The position numbers were made by a program, and so were the translations under genes. From Pectobacterium carotovorum (GTDB lineage: Bacteria; Pseudomonadota; Gammaproteobacteria; Enterobacterales; Enterobacteriaceae), in assembly GCF_033898505.1 (NCBI RefSeq), contig NZ_JAXAFK010000001.1, forward strand, positions 2,294,001 to 2,358,000: a DNA stretch of 64,000 nucleotides. The letters are read 5' to 3'. How positions within the stretch are numbered: the first letter of the stretch is position 1; each line of letters opens with the position of its first letter. The notes beneath the pieces were generated by a model, which was given only the letters and a program-made list of their open reading frames with translations, was not told the DNA's origin and searched no databases. Positions 25,454 to 35,001 of this stretch are shown in pieces.

Positions 25454-27031
25454 ATGTTTGATGTCGTTGAGCTGTCGCGGCTGCAATTTGCCCTGACCGC
25501 CATGTATCACTTTCTTTTTGTCCCGCTAACGCTGGGGTTGTCTTTCCTGCTGGCCATTATGAACACCACCTATGTGTTAACCGGCAAGCAAATCTACAAG
25601 GATATGACCAAATTCTGGGGCAAGCTGTTCGCCATCAACTTTGCGCTGGGCGTGGCAACCGGTCTGACGCTGGAGTTCCAGTTCGGCACCAACTGGTCTT
25701 ACTATTCTCACTATGTGGGCGATATTTTTGGTGCGCCGCTGGCGATGGAAGGACTCATGGCGTTCTTCCTCGAATCCACACTTATCGGCCTGTTCTTTTT
25801 CGGCTGGGATCGCCTGACCAAAGTCCAGCACATGCTGGTGACCTGGTTCGTCGCGCTGGGCTCTAATTTTTCCGCCCTGTGGATTCTGGTCGCTAACGGC
25901 TGGATGCAAAACCCGATTGCCGCTGAATTCAACTATGAAACTATGCGCATGGAAATGCTGAGCTTCGCCGAACTGGTACTGAACCCGGTTGCGCAGGTGA
26001 AATTCGTGCACACCGTGGCAGCAGGCTATACCGCCGGTGCGATGTTCGTCCTCGGGATCAGCTCTTACTATCTGTTGAAAGGCCGCGATATCGCCTTTGC
26101 CAAACGCTCGTTCGCGATTGCCGCCAGTTTCGGTCTGGCTTCGGTGCTGTCCGTGATCGTACTGGGTGATGAATCCGGCTATGTAATGGGCGATGTGCAG
26201 AAAACCAAACTGGCAGCAATCGAAGCCGAATGGGAAACGCAGCCCGCCCCCGCTTCTTTCACGCTGTTCGCCATCCCCAATCAGGAAACGATGCAGAACG
26301 ATTATGCGATCCACGTTCCCTACCTGCTGGGGCTCATCGCCACGCGTTCACTCGATAAACCCGTCGTCGGCATTAAAGACCTGATGGCGCAACATGAGAT
26401 CCGCATTCGCAACGGCATGACGGCCTATGGTCTGCTGGAGGAACTGCGTTCAGGCAACACCGATCCCGCCGTTCGCACGCGCTTTGAGGCTGCCAAGCAC
26501 GATCTGGGCTACGGTCTGCTGCTTAAGCGCTATACCGACGACGTCGCCAATGCCAGTGAAAACCAGATTCAGCAGGCAACCAAAGACTCAATCCCTCGCG
26601 TCGCACCGCTGTATGTCGCTTTTCGTCTGATGGTGGGCTGCGGCGTGCTGATGCTCGGCATTTTTGCCCTGTCGTTCTGGAGCGTCATACGCGGCCGTAT
26701 GGGACAGCGTAAATGGCTGCACCGCGTGGCGCTGTACGGCATTCCCCTGCCCTGGATCGCGATTGAATCCGGCTGGTTCGTCGCCGAGTACGGCCGCCAG
26801 CCGTGGGCGGTCGGAGAGGTCCTGCCTACCGCCATCGCCAATTCTTCTCTGGAAGCACACGACATCCTGCTGTCGATGGGGCTGATTTGCGGGCTGTATA
26901 CGCTGTTTCTGATTGCGGAAATGTATCTGATGTTCAAGTTTGCCCGACTGGGACCAAGCAGCCTGAAAACCGGCCGCTACCACTTTGAGCAACCGACAAC
27001 GCAATCACTCACAACACCTGCAAAACCGTAA
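25454..27031 (+). CDS. cydA: Cytochrome bd ubiquinol oxidase subunit I
   Basis: 525 residues, close to E. coli CydA over its whole length. Haem ligands are visible: H19 in [10 protein letters not shown]186 in [10 protein letters not shown], and the Met in AFRLMVGCG corresponding to M393. The long Q-loop ([19 protein letters not shown]) and the [13 protein letters not shown] signature are present. It forms the quinol-oxidising inner-membrane subunit that reduces O2 to water with high affinity. AGGAG lies eight bases before the ATG. cydB starts 13 bp later and cydX follows. Enterobacteria often have a cydAB copy next to tol-pal; that context is absent, so this may be a second bd oxidase or a relocated one. 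Confidence 0.95.
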   Translation: MFDVVELSRLQFALTAMYHFLFVPLTLGLSFLLAIMNTTYVLTGKQIYKDMTKFWGKLFAINFALGVATGLTLEFQFGTNWSYYSHYVGDIFGAPLAMEGLMAFFLESTLIGLFFFGWDRLTKVQHMLVTWFVALGSNFSALWILVANGWMQNPIAAEFNYETMRMEMLSFAELVLNPVAQVKFVHTVAAGYTAGAMFVLGISSYYLLKGRDIAFAKRSFAIAASFGLASVLSVIVLGDESGYVMGDVQKTKLAAIEAEWETQPAPASFTLFAIPNQETMQNDYAIHVPYLLGLIATRSLDKPVVGIKDLMAQHEIRIRNGMTAYGLLEELRSGNTDPAVRTRFEAAKHDLGYGLLLKRYTDDVANASENQIQQATKDSIPRVAPLYVAFRLMVGCGVLMLGIFALSFWSVIRGRMGQRKWLHRVALYGIPLPWIAIESGWFVAEYGRQPWAVGEVLPTAIANSSLEAHDILLSMGLICGLYTLFLIAEMYLMFKFARLGPSSLKTGRYHFEQPTTQSLTTPAKP

Positions 27032-27044
27032 CGGGAGCCATAAA

Positions 27045-28184
27045 ATGCTGGATTATGAAACATTACGCCTGATTTGGTGGGGATTGATTGGCCTGTTGTT
27101 CATCGGCTTCGCCATCACCGACGGCTTTGACATGGGCGTAGGCATTCTGCTGCGCCTGCTGGGTAAAAACGATACCGAACGGCGGGTGATGATTAACGTG
27201 ATCGCCCCGCACTGGGACGGCAATCAGGTCTGGCTGATCACCGGCGCGGGCGCGCTGTTCGCCGCCTGGCCGATGGTTTATGCCGCCGCTTTTTCCGGTT
27301 TCTACTTCGCCATGATTTTGGTGCTCGCCGCTCTGTTTTTCCGCCCGGTGGGCTTTGATTATCGCTCCAAGCTGGAAAACCAGCGCTGGCGCAATATGTG
27401 GGACTGGGGCATTTTCATCGGTAGCTTCGTCCCTACACTGGTATTCGGCATCGCCTTCGGGAACCTGTTGCAGGGCGTGCCGCTGAGCGTCGATATGTAT
27501 TTGCGCCTCACCTACCACGGCGGATTCTTTGACCTGTTGAACCCGTTTGGGCTGCTGGCAGGCATTGTGAGCGTCGCCATGATCGTCGCACACGGCGCGA
27601 TTTACCTGCAAATGCGCACCACAGACGTGCTTCAGCATCGCGCGCAAAAAACTGTCCTGATCGCCAGCACGTTAATGAGCATTGCCTTCTTACTGGCTGG
27701 CTTCTGGGTGCTGACCGGCATCGACGGCTACGTGATTACCTCAGCCATAGATAAAACGGCCCCGTCGAATCCACTGCACAAAGAAGTGGCACAACAGGCC
27801 CGGGCCTGGTTAGCCAACTTTACGGCGCATCCAGTGCTGTGGGCGATCCCTGCACTGGGCGTGGCTCTGCCGTGGTTAACCTGTCTCTTCTCACGCCTGA
27901 ACCGCTGCGGCTGGGGTTTTCTGACCTCGTCATTGACGATTGTCTGCGTGATTCTGACGGCAGGGATTACGCTGTTCCCGTTTATTATGCCTTCCAGCTT
28001 TGCCCCTAACGTCAGCCTGACTATCTGGGATGCCACGTCCAGCCAGCTTACGCTTCAGGTGATGACCATTCTGGCCTGTATTTTTGTCCCCACCATCCTG
28101 CTTTATACCAGCTGGTGCTATTACAAAATGTTTGGTCGGATCGATGCCCGTTACATCGAAGCCAATAAGCATTCCGTTTACTAA
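27045..28184 (+). CDS. cydB: Cytochrome bd ubiquinol oxidase subunit II
   Basis: 379 residues, the same as E. coli CydB, using ATG 27045 with GGGAG seven bases upstream; a longer frame from 26985 overlaps cydA and is rejected. It starts MLDYETLRLIWWGLIGLL and has about eight to nine membrane segments, including ITDGFDMGVGILLRLLG and HWDGNQVWLITGAGALFAAWP, which are family landmarks. It stabilises the haem b595/d site of CydA and forms the second half of the oxidase in the inner membrane. It is co-transcribed with cydA and cydX. Confidence 0.95.
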   Translation: MLDYETLRLIWWGLIGLLFIGFAITDGFDMGVGILLRLLGKNDTERRVMINVIAPHWDGNQVWLITGAGALFAAWPMVYAAAFSGFYFAMILVLAALFFRPVGFDYRSKLENQRWRNMWDWGIFIGSFVPTLVFGIAFGNLLQGVPLSVDMYLRLTYHGGFFDLLNPFGLLAGIVSVAMIVAHGAIYLQMRTTDVLQHRAQKTVLIASTLMSIAFLLAGFWVLTGIDGYVITSAIDKTAPSNPLHKEVAQQARAWLANFTAHPVLWAIPALGVALPWLTCLFSRLNRCGWGFLTSSLTIVCVILTAGITLFPFIMPSSFAPNVSLTIWDATSSQLTLQVMTILACIFVPTILLYTSWCYYKMFGRIDARYIEANKHSVY

Positions 28185-28203
28185 CGACTTGAGGAGAAAG
28201 AGA

Positions 28204-28308
28204 ATGTGGTATTTCGCCTGGATACTCGGCACGCTGCTGGCCTGCGCGTTCGCGCTGGTCACCGCGTTAGCGGTAGAGAACCATGAAGCAGGCAAAGACG
28301 CCTCCTGA
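28204..28308 (+). CDS. cydX: Cytochrome bd oxidase small subunit CydX
   Basis: 34 residues: it starts MWYFAWILGTLLACAFALV and ends in a charged, soluble NHEAGKDAS tail. It has a single membrane helix, and the W-Y-F-A-W-I-L-G pattern is diagnostic of CydX (YbgT). It binds CydA and stabilises the haems of the oxidase. The ATG is preceded by GAGGAG, 19 bp after cydB. It is short enough to be missed by size-filtered gene callers. The presence of a CydX supports an intact and used oxidase. Confidence 0.93.
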   Translation: MWYFAWILGTLLACAFALVTALAVENHEAGKDAS

Positions 28309-28314
28309 GAAAAC

Positions 28315-28336
28315 GAAGCGCCGCATCGGGCGCTTC
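28315..28336 (+). terminator. Hairpin after cydX
   Basis: GAAGCGCC (28315-28322) and GGCGCTTC (28329-28336) form an 8-bp stem, seven bases after the cydX stop. The following ATCATTATC is only mildly T-rich. It probably ends or attenuates the cyd transcript. Confidence 0.5.
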
Positions 28337-28470
28337 ATCATTATCTAGTGAGGCAATTATCGCTAATACACTGGTCACTGATACAATCGGGCAAACGAAA
28401 TCCGCCGGGCGCTAGAATGCAGACGCGGTGCCCAATCGGATGCCTCTTTAACCTGAAATTAGACGACGAC

Positions 28471-28836
28471 ATGACAACGCCCAGACAGGACAAAACGCCG
28501 TGGTGGAGTCAGGGGAAAACCCCGGACTACCGTTTTTCATTAGCGAATGAACGCACCTTTCTGGCGTGGATCCGCACCGCGCTGGCGTTTCTTGCCGGTG
28601 CGGTGGGTATCGATCAATTCACCGTCCATATCGATCCGCTGGTGCGTCAGGGGCTGGCTCTGCTGCTGGTCGTCTGTGCGGCATTACTCGGCGGTCTGGC
28701 CTATCGTCGCTGGGTCAGCAATGAGAAAGCGATGCGTCAGGAAGGCGATATGCCGTATACGCCGATGCTGCTGATCGTGACGCTGTTTATCACCCTCATT
28801 GCCATCGCGATTGCCGCCATGATCCTGTTCGGGTAG
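28471..28836 (+). CDS. yidH: YidH family inner-membrane protein (DUF202)
   Basis: 121 residues from ATG 28471, chosen because the family homology (DYRFSLANERTFLAWIRTALAFLAG) begins soon after it; the open frame upstream to 28348 shows no homology. The DUF202 domain has three membrane segments, a conserved SLANERTFLAWIRTAL helix and NEKAMR in the loop. E. coli YidH has no defined function. It lies 160 bp after cydX beyond a hairpin, so it is probably a separate unit. Its usual neighbour yidG is not next to it. Confidence 0.85.
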   Translation: MTTPRQDKTPWWSQGKTPDYRFSLANERTFLAWIRTALAFLAGAVGIDQFTVHIDPLVRQGLALLLVVCAALLGGLAYRRWVSNEKAMRQEGDMPYTPMLLIVTLFITLIAIAIAAMILFG

Positions 28837-28848
28837 CACATGGAAAGG

Positions 28849-28874
28849 CGGTGAAGCACAAACGCGCTTCACCG
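28849..28874. terminator. Bidirectional hairpin between yidH and fdhE
   Basis: CGGTGAAGC (28849-28857) and GCTTCACCG (28866-28874) form a 9-bp stem between two convergent genes. It has no strong T-run on either side. Confidence 0.5.
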
Positions 28875-28884
28875 ATTAGACTGG

Positions 28885-29814
28885 CTATTCGATCGAACTT
28901 TCCGGGAACAGGAAGGGGTTGATGCTACTGCGAGAAAAGCCTTCTTCCTCCATTTTCACATCCAGCACCAGCGAAGCCAGATCGTCGGCGACGGCTTCTA
29001 CACGGTGATCTTTTTCCTGATATAGCAGCTTCAGATACGTGCCGCAGTGACCGCAGCTTTCCGCTTTGATGGCGGAATTTTCGCTATCCAGCGACCAGTA
29101 ATTCAGCTCGCTCGACTCTTCACAGTTGCTGCATTTCACCCGCACCATGTGCCATTCGCTCTCGCACAGATTGCAGTGCAGATAACGCAAGCCGCTGGAC
29201 GTACCTAACTGCACCACGCCCGATACCGGAATACTGCCGCACACCGGGCAGAACTGACGATGTTCGCCGGGTACCGCGCGCGCTTTACCGGGCAGCAGAC
29301 TTGCCATCTGTGCCCAGAACAGCGACAGCGCCGCCCAGATGAACGGGGCTTTATCATTGTTTTCAGCGCGAAACTCGTGTTGCAGCAGCGCCGTTGCCTG
29401 CTCTTCCAACTCCTGTTCTGAGGCTTTTTCCAGATTTTCCAGCGTGGATAACACCTGTCCGCTGGCATCCGGTTTTAATTCTTCGATCAGCGCACGCAGC
29501 AGCGTGTGCCAGTGTGCATCACGCGGGAACACCGCGATATCGAGCGGTGGACGTTCACCGGACTGTTTCAGCACGTCACTCAGGTCAAGCTTCAACGGAT
29601 GATCGTGCAGCACCTTCTGCTGGGCTTCCACCACGCCAGCGGCGAAGGTGAGGTAATCCCCCAGAGGGTGATCTTCAGCCAGCTGACGCAGACGCTCCGC
29701 GCGGCTGCTGTACAGGCTTTTTAGATTGGCAAACAGCAGCGGAGGAATATGCCCTTCCTGCGTCGATTTTTCATTCTGTTCTAGCTGTTCCTGAGGAACA
29801 ATACGAATACTCAT
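28885..29814 (-). CDS. fdhE: Formate dehydrogenase accessory protein FdhE
   Basis: 309 residues, identical in length to E. coli FdhE. The C-terminal rubredoxin-like part has four CxxC pairs: CPVCGS, CNLCES, CSNCEE and CGHCGT. It is a cytosolic maturation factor needed for active membrane-bound formate dehydrogenases (FdnGHI/FdoGHI), possibly acting on iron-sulfur assembly or redox state before Tat export. The structural fdo genes that flank it in E. coli are not here. The ATG at 29814 matches the family start ([13 protein letters not shown]). Confidence 0.94.
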   Translation of the reverse strand: MSIRIVPQEQLEQNEKSTQEGHIPPLLFANLKSLYSSRAERLRQLAEDHPLGDYLTFAAGVVEAQQKVLHDHPLKLDLSDVLKQSGERPPLDIAVFPRDAHWHTLLRALIEELKPDASGQVLSTLENLEKASEQELEEQATALLQHEFRAENNDKAPFIWAALSLFWAQMASLLPGKARAVPGEHRQFCPVCGSIPVSGVVQLGTSSGLRYLHCNLCESEWHMVRVKCSNCEESSELNYWSLDSENSAIKAESCGHCGTYLKLLYQEKDHRVEAVADDLASLVLDVKMEEEGFSRSSINPFLFPESSIE

Positions 29815-29856
29815 CAGGGTGGTTTTTCCTGTTGTTTACGTTGTCTATCCGATAGA

Positions 29857-29882
29857 TTTCGGGGTGCAGGAAGGCCGCCAGC
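29857..29882. repeat. Partial copy resembling the left half of the 3908-4034 repeat
   Basis: TTTCGGGGTGCAGGAAGGC followed by CGCCAGCG resembles the left end at 3921 onward (TTCGAGTTGCAGGAAGGC and GGCAAGAG). No matching right end is seen. It lies in the 235-bp gap upstream of fdhE, which otherwise holds no convincing gene. It may be a decayed or different subtype of the same repeat. Confidence 0.4.
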
Positions 29883-30049
29883 GCGGTCTGAAAGATAATA
29901 GGTATCGCTCACCTTTAGCCGGATTATACGCATCGTGCCTGGCGACTTCCTGATTTCCGGCAAGGTTATGGCTGTTTTTCGCCATCGATGCCGCCACCTT
30001 CCGCCATGGCGCAAACAGTAACAGAAAAGCAGCAAACATCTCCACACCT

Positions 30050-31501
30050 CTAAAGGGGTGATCGCGCCAAACGCTCACCTATCTGTGCTCGAATCAGCGA
30101 GGCCAATACGATCACGCTTTGTTCGCAGCGCTCGTCCCATGCGTAAGAGGCGTTGAAGCGGAAGTAGCGATCGTATTTATCGCCAGTCGTAAACATTTTC
30201 CCCGGCGCAATGCTGACGCCCCGAGCCAGCGCACGACGGTATAGCTCCGTGCTGCTGACGCCTTCAGGCAATTCCAGCCAGAGAAAATAACCGCCTTGGG
30301 AATGATTAATGAGGACGTCACCCGGGAAGTGCCGGCGTAGCGACTGTAACGCCGCGTGTTTACGCTGCTCCAGCGCTCGCCGCAGGCGGCGCAGATGGCT
30401 GTCGTAGCTGCTGGTCGCCAGATAGTCCGCAATCGCCAGTTGCATGGGTGCGCTGGTTGATAATGTGCTCATCAGTTGTAAACGCTGAATGCTGCCCGCA
30501 TAGCTCCCTGCCGCCACCCAGCCGATGCGGAACCCCGCCACCAGATTTTTAGAAAACGAGGAGCAGTGCAGAATCGTGCCTTTTTTATCCAACGCCTTCG
30601 CAGGCAGCGGACGTTGCAGGCCCGTGTATAGCTCGCTGTAGACATCATCTTCTACCAGCCCGACGCCGTGTTTTTCCAGCATCGCCACCAGCCGCTGTTT
30701 CTTCTCCCAGGACAGCGTGCAGCCAAGCGGGTTATGAAAATTGGTCATCAGCCAGCAGGCTTTGATCGGATAGTCATTCAGCGCCTGCTGCAATGCATCA
30801 AGGTCGATACCCTGCTGCGGATCGGTTGCAATCGCAATCGCCTTGAGTTTCAGGCGTTCGATCGCCTGTAGCGCGCCATAAAAAGCGGGAGATTCGATCA
30901 CCACGTAATCGCCCGGCTCCGTCAGCACCTGAAGGCTGAGATTAAGGGACTCCATCGCCCCCGCCGTAATCACAATCTCATCGGGCGAGACGGCGATCCC
31001 CTGCAACGCATAGCGCTGAGCGATATTCTTCCTTAAGCTCTCATTACCCGGCGGTAAATTATCCAGCGCGCTGTGTGGCTGCATATGGCGCGCCACCGAG
31101 GCCAGCGAGCGCGTTAACTGACGCTGGGGAAAGAGCTGCGGGTCGGGAAACGCCGATCCGAACGGCATCACCGCCGGATCTTTGCTGGCCTGGAGCACGT
31201 CAAAAATGAACGCGTTGACGTCCACGTCTTCGGTCAACTGAACGCGTTCCTGCCCTACAGGTGAATGCAGGCTGTCCGCGGGTAGTGCGGACAGCTGTGA
31301 TGCCGCGTAATAACCCGACTGTGGACGCGACACAATCAGCCCCTGACTTTCCAGCAGCTGATACGCGTGCAGCACGGTCATCAGGCTCATACCCGAATGC
31401 AGTGATTTCTCCCGCAGCGAAGGCAATTTATCGCCCGGCTGCCAGATCCCTTCCTGAAGCTGCTCACGGATCTGGTGAGCGAGCTGTTCAAACTTTGCCA
31501 T
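30050..31501 (-). CDS. ydcR: MocR-type regulator: GntR helix-turn-helix fused to aminotransferase
   Basis: 483 residues. Residues 1 to about 70 are a GntR winged helix (LAHQIREQLQEGIWQPGDKL, SLMTVLHAYQLLESQGLI). From about residue 110 there is a class I aminotransferase fold with the PLP lysine in SSFSKNLVAGFRIGWV and the segments SLNLSLQVLTEPGDYV and WLMTNFHNPLGCTLS. Length and sequence agree with E. coli YdcR. MocR proteins use PLP, alone or as an adduct with an amino compound, to control transcription; some govern vitamin B6 or GABA genes. The target here is unknown, and no adjacent divergent gene points to one. Confidence 0.9.
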   Translation of the reverse strand: MAKFEQLAHQIREQLQEGIWQPGDKLPSLREKSLHSGMSLMTVLHAYQLLESQGLIVSRPQSGYYAASQLSALPADSLHSPVGQERVQLTEDVDVNAFIFDVLQASKDPAVMPFGSAFPDPQLFPQRQLTRSLASVARHMQPHSALDNLPPGNESLRKNIAQRYALQGIAVSPDEIVITAGAMESLNLSLQVLTEPGDYVVIESPAFYGALQAIERLKLKAIAIATDPQQGIDLDALQQALNDYPIKACWLMTNFHNPLGCTLSWEKKQRLVAMLEKHGVGLVEDDVYSELYTGLQRPLPAKALDKKGTILHCSSFSKNLVAGFRIGWVAAGSYAGSIQRLQLMSTLSTSAPMQLAIADYLATSSYDSHLRRLRRALEQRKHAALQSLRRHFPGDVLINHSQGGYFLWLELPEGVSSTELYRRALARGVSIAPGKMFTTGDKYDRYFRFNASYAWDERCEQSVIVLASLIRAQIGERLARSPL

Positions 31502-31609
31502 AGCGCTACGGTTTCGGTGGATGAAGCTATCATGATTCTTGGCTCGATCGGCACCAATGAGTGGCGATCGAGAAGGACGTTTTATCGCGCATAATGCGTT
31601 GTTCGAGGG

Positions 31610-32332
31610 CTACTTCGCCGCATAGCGTTGCACAAAATCCAGCAGGATCTTGCGCGCCCAGACGGGTTCCTGCGGGATGTCCATCATCCGGTCGACATCC
31701 CAGCCGCCCTGTCGCAGCGCCGCTTCATTATGACGCAGACATGTCAGCATGATGTCCGTGCTGAATTCCGGGTGGAACTGCACGGTCAGGACTTTATCGC
31801 TGTAGCGGATAATTTGGCAGCCATCCATCTCTGAACTTGCCAGCACCTGCGCACCTTCAGGCGGTTCCAGCACGGACTGCTGGTGGGTCAGATAAGCGCC
31901 AAACTGCTGCGGATAATCACGCAGTAAACTGTCCTGCGCGGCAGCTTCATTGGTTGTCACAACCTGAACGCCAACTTCCTTGCCGTTCGGGTTATCCCCC
32001 ACTTTACCGCCCAGCGCATCAGCGAGCAGTTGGTGCCCATAGCACACGCCCAGCAGCGGGACATCCGCGTAATAGGCTTCACGCAGCCAGCCAGCGGTAT
32101 ATTCACTCCAGTCCAACCGATCCGTGACCATTGACCACGAGCCGGAGATAACCACCGCCGCCAGCGTATCAAACGGCGGCAGCCGCTCCCCGAGATCGGG
32201 ACGCACCACCTGTACCGGCTGCGTTTTGCCCTGTACCGCATCGGTAAACCACTTCCCTTGTTGCCCAACCTGAGACGCAATGCCTTCCGGCGGTTGGCCC
32301 AACTGAATCACCAGCAATACCTTTTCGCTCAT
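31610..32332 (-). CDS. Class I glutamine amidotransferase domain protein
   Basis: 240 residues. The triad is visible: nucleophile C97 in GVCYGHQLLADALGG, and H187 and E189 in VQFHPEFS. The oxyanion region is VVISGSWSMVTD. It resembles stand-alone GMP synthase-like amidotransferases (GATase1_GMPSase_like), which hydrolyse glutamine or gamma-glutamyl compounds in the cytosol. No synthase partner is encoded next to it, so the acceptor is unknown. It stands between ydcR and a terminator for the PQQ dehydrogenase, all on the minus strand. Confidence 0.85.
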   Translation of the reverse strand: MSEKVLLVIQLGQPPEGIASQVGQQGKWFTDAVQGKTQPVQVVRPDLGERLPPFDTLAAVVISGSWSMVTDRLDWSEYTAGWLREAYYADVPLLGVCYGHQLLADALGGKVGDNPNGKEVGVQVVTTNEAAAQDSLLRDYPQQFGAYLTHQQSVLEPPEGAQVLASSEMDGCQIIRYSDKVLTVQFHPEFSTDIMLTCLRHNEAALRQGGWDVDRMMDIPQEPVWARKILLDFVQRYAAK

Positions 32333-32491
32333 CGTCCTGTTCTGCCCGTCTATTTGAAAATCACAAGGTTGAAAAAATCATTCGGCTGAAAAACCACCCG
32401 TCAAAAAACAACAAGAACACGACGCGCAGCTCTCCTACGAACCTAGCACTAACGTAATACGATTCCTATCCAAGTCATATGCTGGATAGTA

Positions 32492-32520
32492 AAAGGCCAC
32501 CTCAATGACAGGTGGCCTTT
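32492..32520 (-). terminator. Terminator of the PQQ dehydrogenase gene
   Basis: AAAGGCCACCT (32492-32502) and AGGTGGCCTTT (32510-32520) form a perfect 11-bp stem with a 7-base loop. On the minus strand the stem ends in TTTTA. It lies 40 bp after the dehydrogenase stop. Confidence 0.8.
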
Positions 32521-32559
32521 CATCCCTACCGTTTCAACGGCGATACCGATCCTTTGGTA

Positions 32560-34989
32560 TCACGGTAACCGATAGGCAATCACATAGTCACCACGGTCTG
32601 GTGAGTTACGTGCACCGCCAGCCGAGATAACGACGTACTGCTTACCATCCACCGGAGACTTGTAGCTGATAGGTGTAGCCTGGCTTCCTACTGGCAGTCG
32701 GGCTTTCCATACTTCTTTACCGGTCGCGCTATCAAAGGCACGCAGATAGTAATCCTGCGTGGAGGCGATAAATACCAAACCGCCCTGAGTCGCGAGCGTG
32801 CCGCCAATCGTCGGCATACCGATCGGAATAGGTAATCCCATTTTAATACCGAAAGGCCCCGTATCTTTCACTGTACCAACGGGAACCTGCCAGGCGATTT
32901 TCTGCGTTTTTAAATCCACCGCCGTCAGCGTGCCAAATGGCGGTTTCTGGCAAGGAATTTCAATAGGCGACATGAAGCGAACTTTCGCATTAACCGAATA
33001 CGGCGTGCCATCCAGCGGTACCGGACGATCAATGCTAGCCGCTTCGTTACCATCACTTTTCTTACCTTTATCCTCTGCCGACGTCGGTACGAGTTGAACC
33101 TCAAGCCCCACTCTCATATCGTTGACAAATAGGTAGTTATTCACCGGATCGGTAGATAATCCGCCCCAGTTCATGCCACCTAAAGAGCCAGGCAGATTGA
33201 GTGACGGATCGTGCCCCGGCGGGGTAAACAGCCCATTGTAACGTTTAGATTTGAAGTGGACGCGGCAGAGCAACTGATCAAACGGCGTCGCTCCCCACAT
33301 ATCAGACTCTTTGAGGACATCTGCGCCAATCTGCGGCATACCAACGGAAACAGGCTGAGTCGGCGAATACACCTCGCTCGGAATTTCTCCCTGCTCAACC
33401 TTTCTCTCTTCAACTTTCGTCAACGGTTTACCCGTCGCACGATCGAGAACGAACAGTTGACCGGCTTTGGTACCGAACACTAACGCGGGTACGTTTTTGC
33501 CATTTTCGCTGGGGAAATTAACGAAAGAAGGCTGCATCGGCACATCAAAGTCCCACAGGTCATCGTGAACCGTCTGATAGACCCATTTGACCTGCCCCGT
33601 GGAGGCATCCACCGCCACCATTGACGCACCAAATTTACGATCCAGATCGCTACGTTTGACGCCCCATAAATCGATGGCGGCGCTTCCCGTCGGCATGAAC
33701 ACCGTATTTGACTGCGGATCGTAGGACATCGGCGCCCATACGTTAGGCGTCGAACGCGTATAGTTCTGACCTTGTGCTGGTTCTGTCGTCTCCTGCGGAT
33801 TGCCAGGATCAAATGCCCAGCGTAATTTCCCGGTAATCACGTCAAACCCGCGAACGACACCGCCGGGCATATCGATACTGACGTTATCCGCGACCCTGCC
33901 GCCAATAACGATAGTCGTCCCTGCCAATGTGGGCGCTGACGTCGGATAATATTGCCCTTTGTCGCTACCTTTGCCCATGTGATCGCTGAGATCCACCCGG
34001 CCATTGGTGCCAAAATCTGGGCAAAATGCCCCGGTGTCCGCATCCACGGCGATCAGCTCTGGCGTCACGCTATTCATCAGGATACGACGCTGGCAAACCG
34101 CACCTACAGGTACTGAAACCTGCGCAACCGGTGTAGATCCTGGAAGATCGGGCTGCACTAGCGGCTGTGTGGCATCAAAATAGGCCAGACCACGGCAGCG
34201 CATCCACTTTTTCTGGTGCGCGCCGATTTCCGTTTTCCACAGCTGTTCACCACTTGTGGCATCCACAGCAATGATGTTGTTATGCGGCGTACACAGGAAT
34301 AAACGGTTACCCACTTGCAGCGGAGTCTGCTGATCTTCAGCACCGCCGCCGCCCGGACTTTGCGGCACATCACCCGTGCGGTACGTCCACGCGATCTGGA
34401 GATCTTTCACGTTATCACGCGTGACCTGATCCAACGCGACAAAGCGCGACGCACCAGAGGTGTTACCGTAATTGCTCCAGTTTTGCTGTTCTTCACCGGG
34501 TTTAACAGGCACTAACGGCAGTTGAGCACCGGAAGAAGGCACTGGCGCATGAGGAACGAACATGCCGGCGACAGTGGCAACGAAGGCCAGCACCAGCACG
34601 CCAGCAGAAAGCCCTGCGGCACGCCAGCCAGGTTGTTTACCTGCCGGACTACGCAAGAGAGGTAGTGACAGCGCAACCAGAATGGCAACCCCAGCCAACG
34701 TGAGCAAACGTGATACCAAAGGCCAAAAATCCAGACCGACATCCCACAATGCCCAAATAACGGTGCCCAACAAAACGGCACCGTATAAATAAGCGCCTAA
34801 GACGCTTTTACGCCAGAGAAGTACCCCGGAAATCAGCAGTGCTAAACCGGAGACCAGAAAATAGGGGCTCCCCCCCAAACCAATCAGTTTGGCCCCATAA
34901 TAGGCGAAAAAAGCGCCTATCGCCGTTACGATTAACCCCAAGATTAGCAGCCAGATACCCTGCAACCTGGACACAAGTGGTTTTGCCAT
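32560..34989 (-). CDS. Membrane-bound PQQ-dependent dehydrogenase (glucose/quinate/shikimate family)
   Basis: About 809 residues from ATG 34989 (starts MAKPLVSRLQGIWLLIL); ATG 35001 or TTG 35013 are alternative starts. The N-terminal 150 residues hold five membrane segments. The periplasmic eight-bladed quinoprotein propeller follows, with tryptophan-docking type repeats (DLWDFDVPMQPS, GTKAGQLFVLDRATGK, GMNWGGLSTDP). The family oxidises glucose or quinate/shikimate at the periplasmic face and feeds ubiquinone. Length equals QuiA-like and slightly exceeds Gcd (about 796), so quinate is possible; I cannot decide. No PQQ synthesis genes are in the window, so the enzyme may depend on external or distant PQQ. 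It is a single-gene unit with a terminator. Confidence 0.9.
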   Translation of the reverse strand: MAKPLVSRLQGIWLLILGLIVTAIGAFFAYYGAKLIGLGGSPYFLVSGLALLISGVLLWRKSVLGAYLYGAVLLGTVIWALWDVGLDFWPLVSRLLTLAGVAILVALSLPLLRSPAGKQPGWRAAGLSAGVLVLAFVATVAGMFVPHAPVPSSGAQLPLVPVKPGEEQQNWSNYGNTSGASRFVALDQVTRDNVKDLQIAWTYRTGDVPQSPGGGGAEDQQTPLQVGNRLFLCTPHNNIIAVDATSGEQLWKTEIGAHQKKWMRCRGLAYFDATQPLVQPDLPGSTPVAQVSVPVGAVCQRRILMNSVTPELIAVDADTGAFCPDFGTNGRVDLSDHMGKGSDKGQYYPTSAPTLAGTTIVIGGRVADNVSIDMPGGVVRGFDVITGKLRWAFDPGNPQETTEPAQGQNYTRSTPNVWAPMSYDPQSNTVFMPTGSAAIDLWGVKRSDLDRKFGASMVAVDASTGQVKWVYQTVHDDLWDFDVPMQPSFVNFPSENGKNVPALVFGTKAGQLFVLDRATGKPLTKVEERKVEQGEIPSEVYSPTQPVSVGMPQIGADVLKESDMWGATPFDQLLCRVHFKSKRYNGLFTPPGHDPSLNLPGSLGGMNWGGLSTDPVNNYLFVNDMRVGLEVQLVPTSAEDKGKKSDGNEAASIDRPVPLDGTPYSVNAKVRFMSPIEIPCQKPPFGTLTAVDLKTQKIAWQVPVGTVKDTGPFGIKMGLPIPIGMPTIGGTLATQGGLVFIASTQDYYLRAFDSATGKEVWKARLPVGSQATPISYKSPVDGKQYVVISAGGARNSPDRGDYVIAYRLP

Positions 34990-35001
34990 AGAAAATTCCA
35001 T

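Noticed and set aside
29814..30078. Short minus-strand frames upstream of fdhE
   Set aside because: They overlap the repeat-like segment, lack good starts and show no family features.
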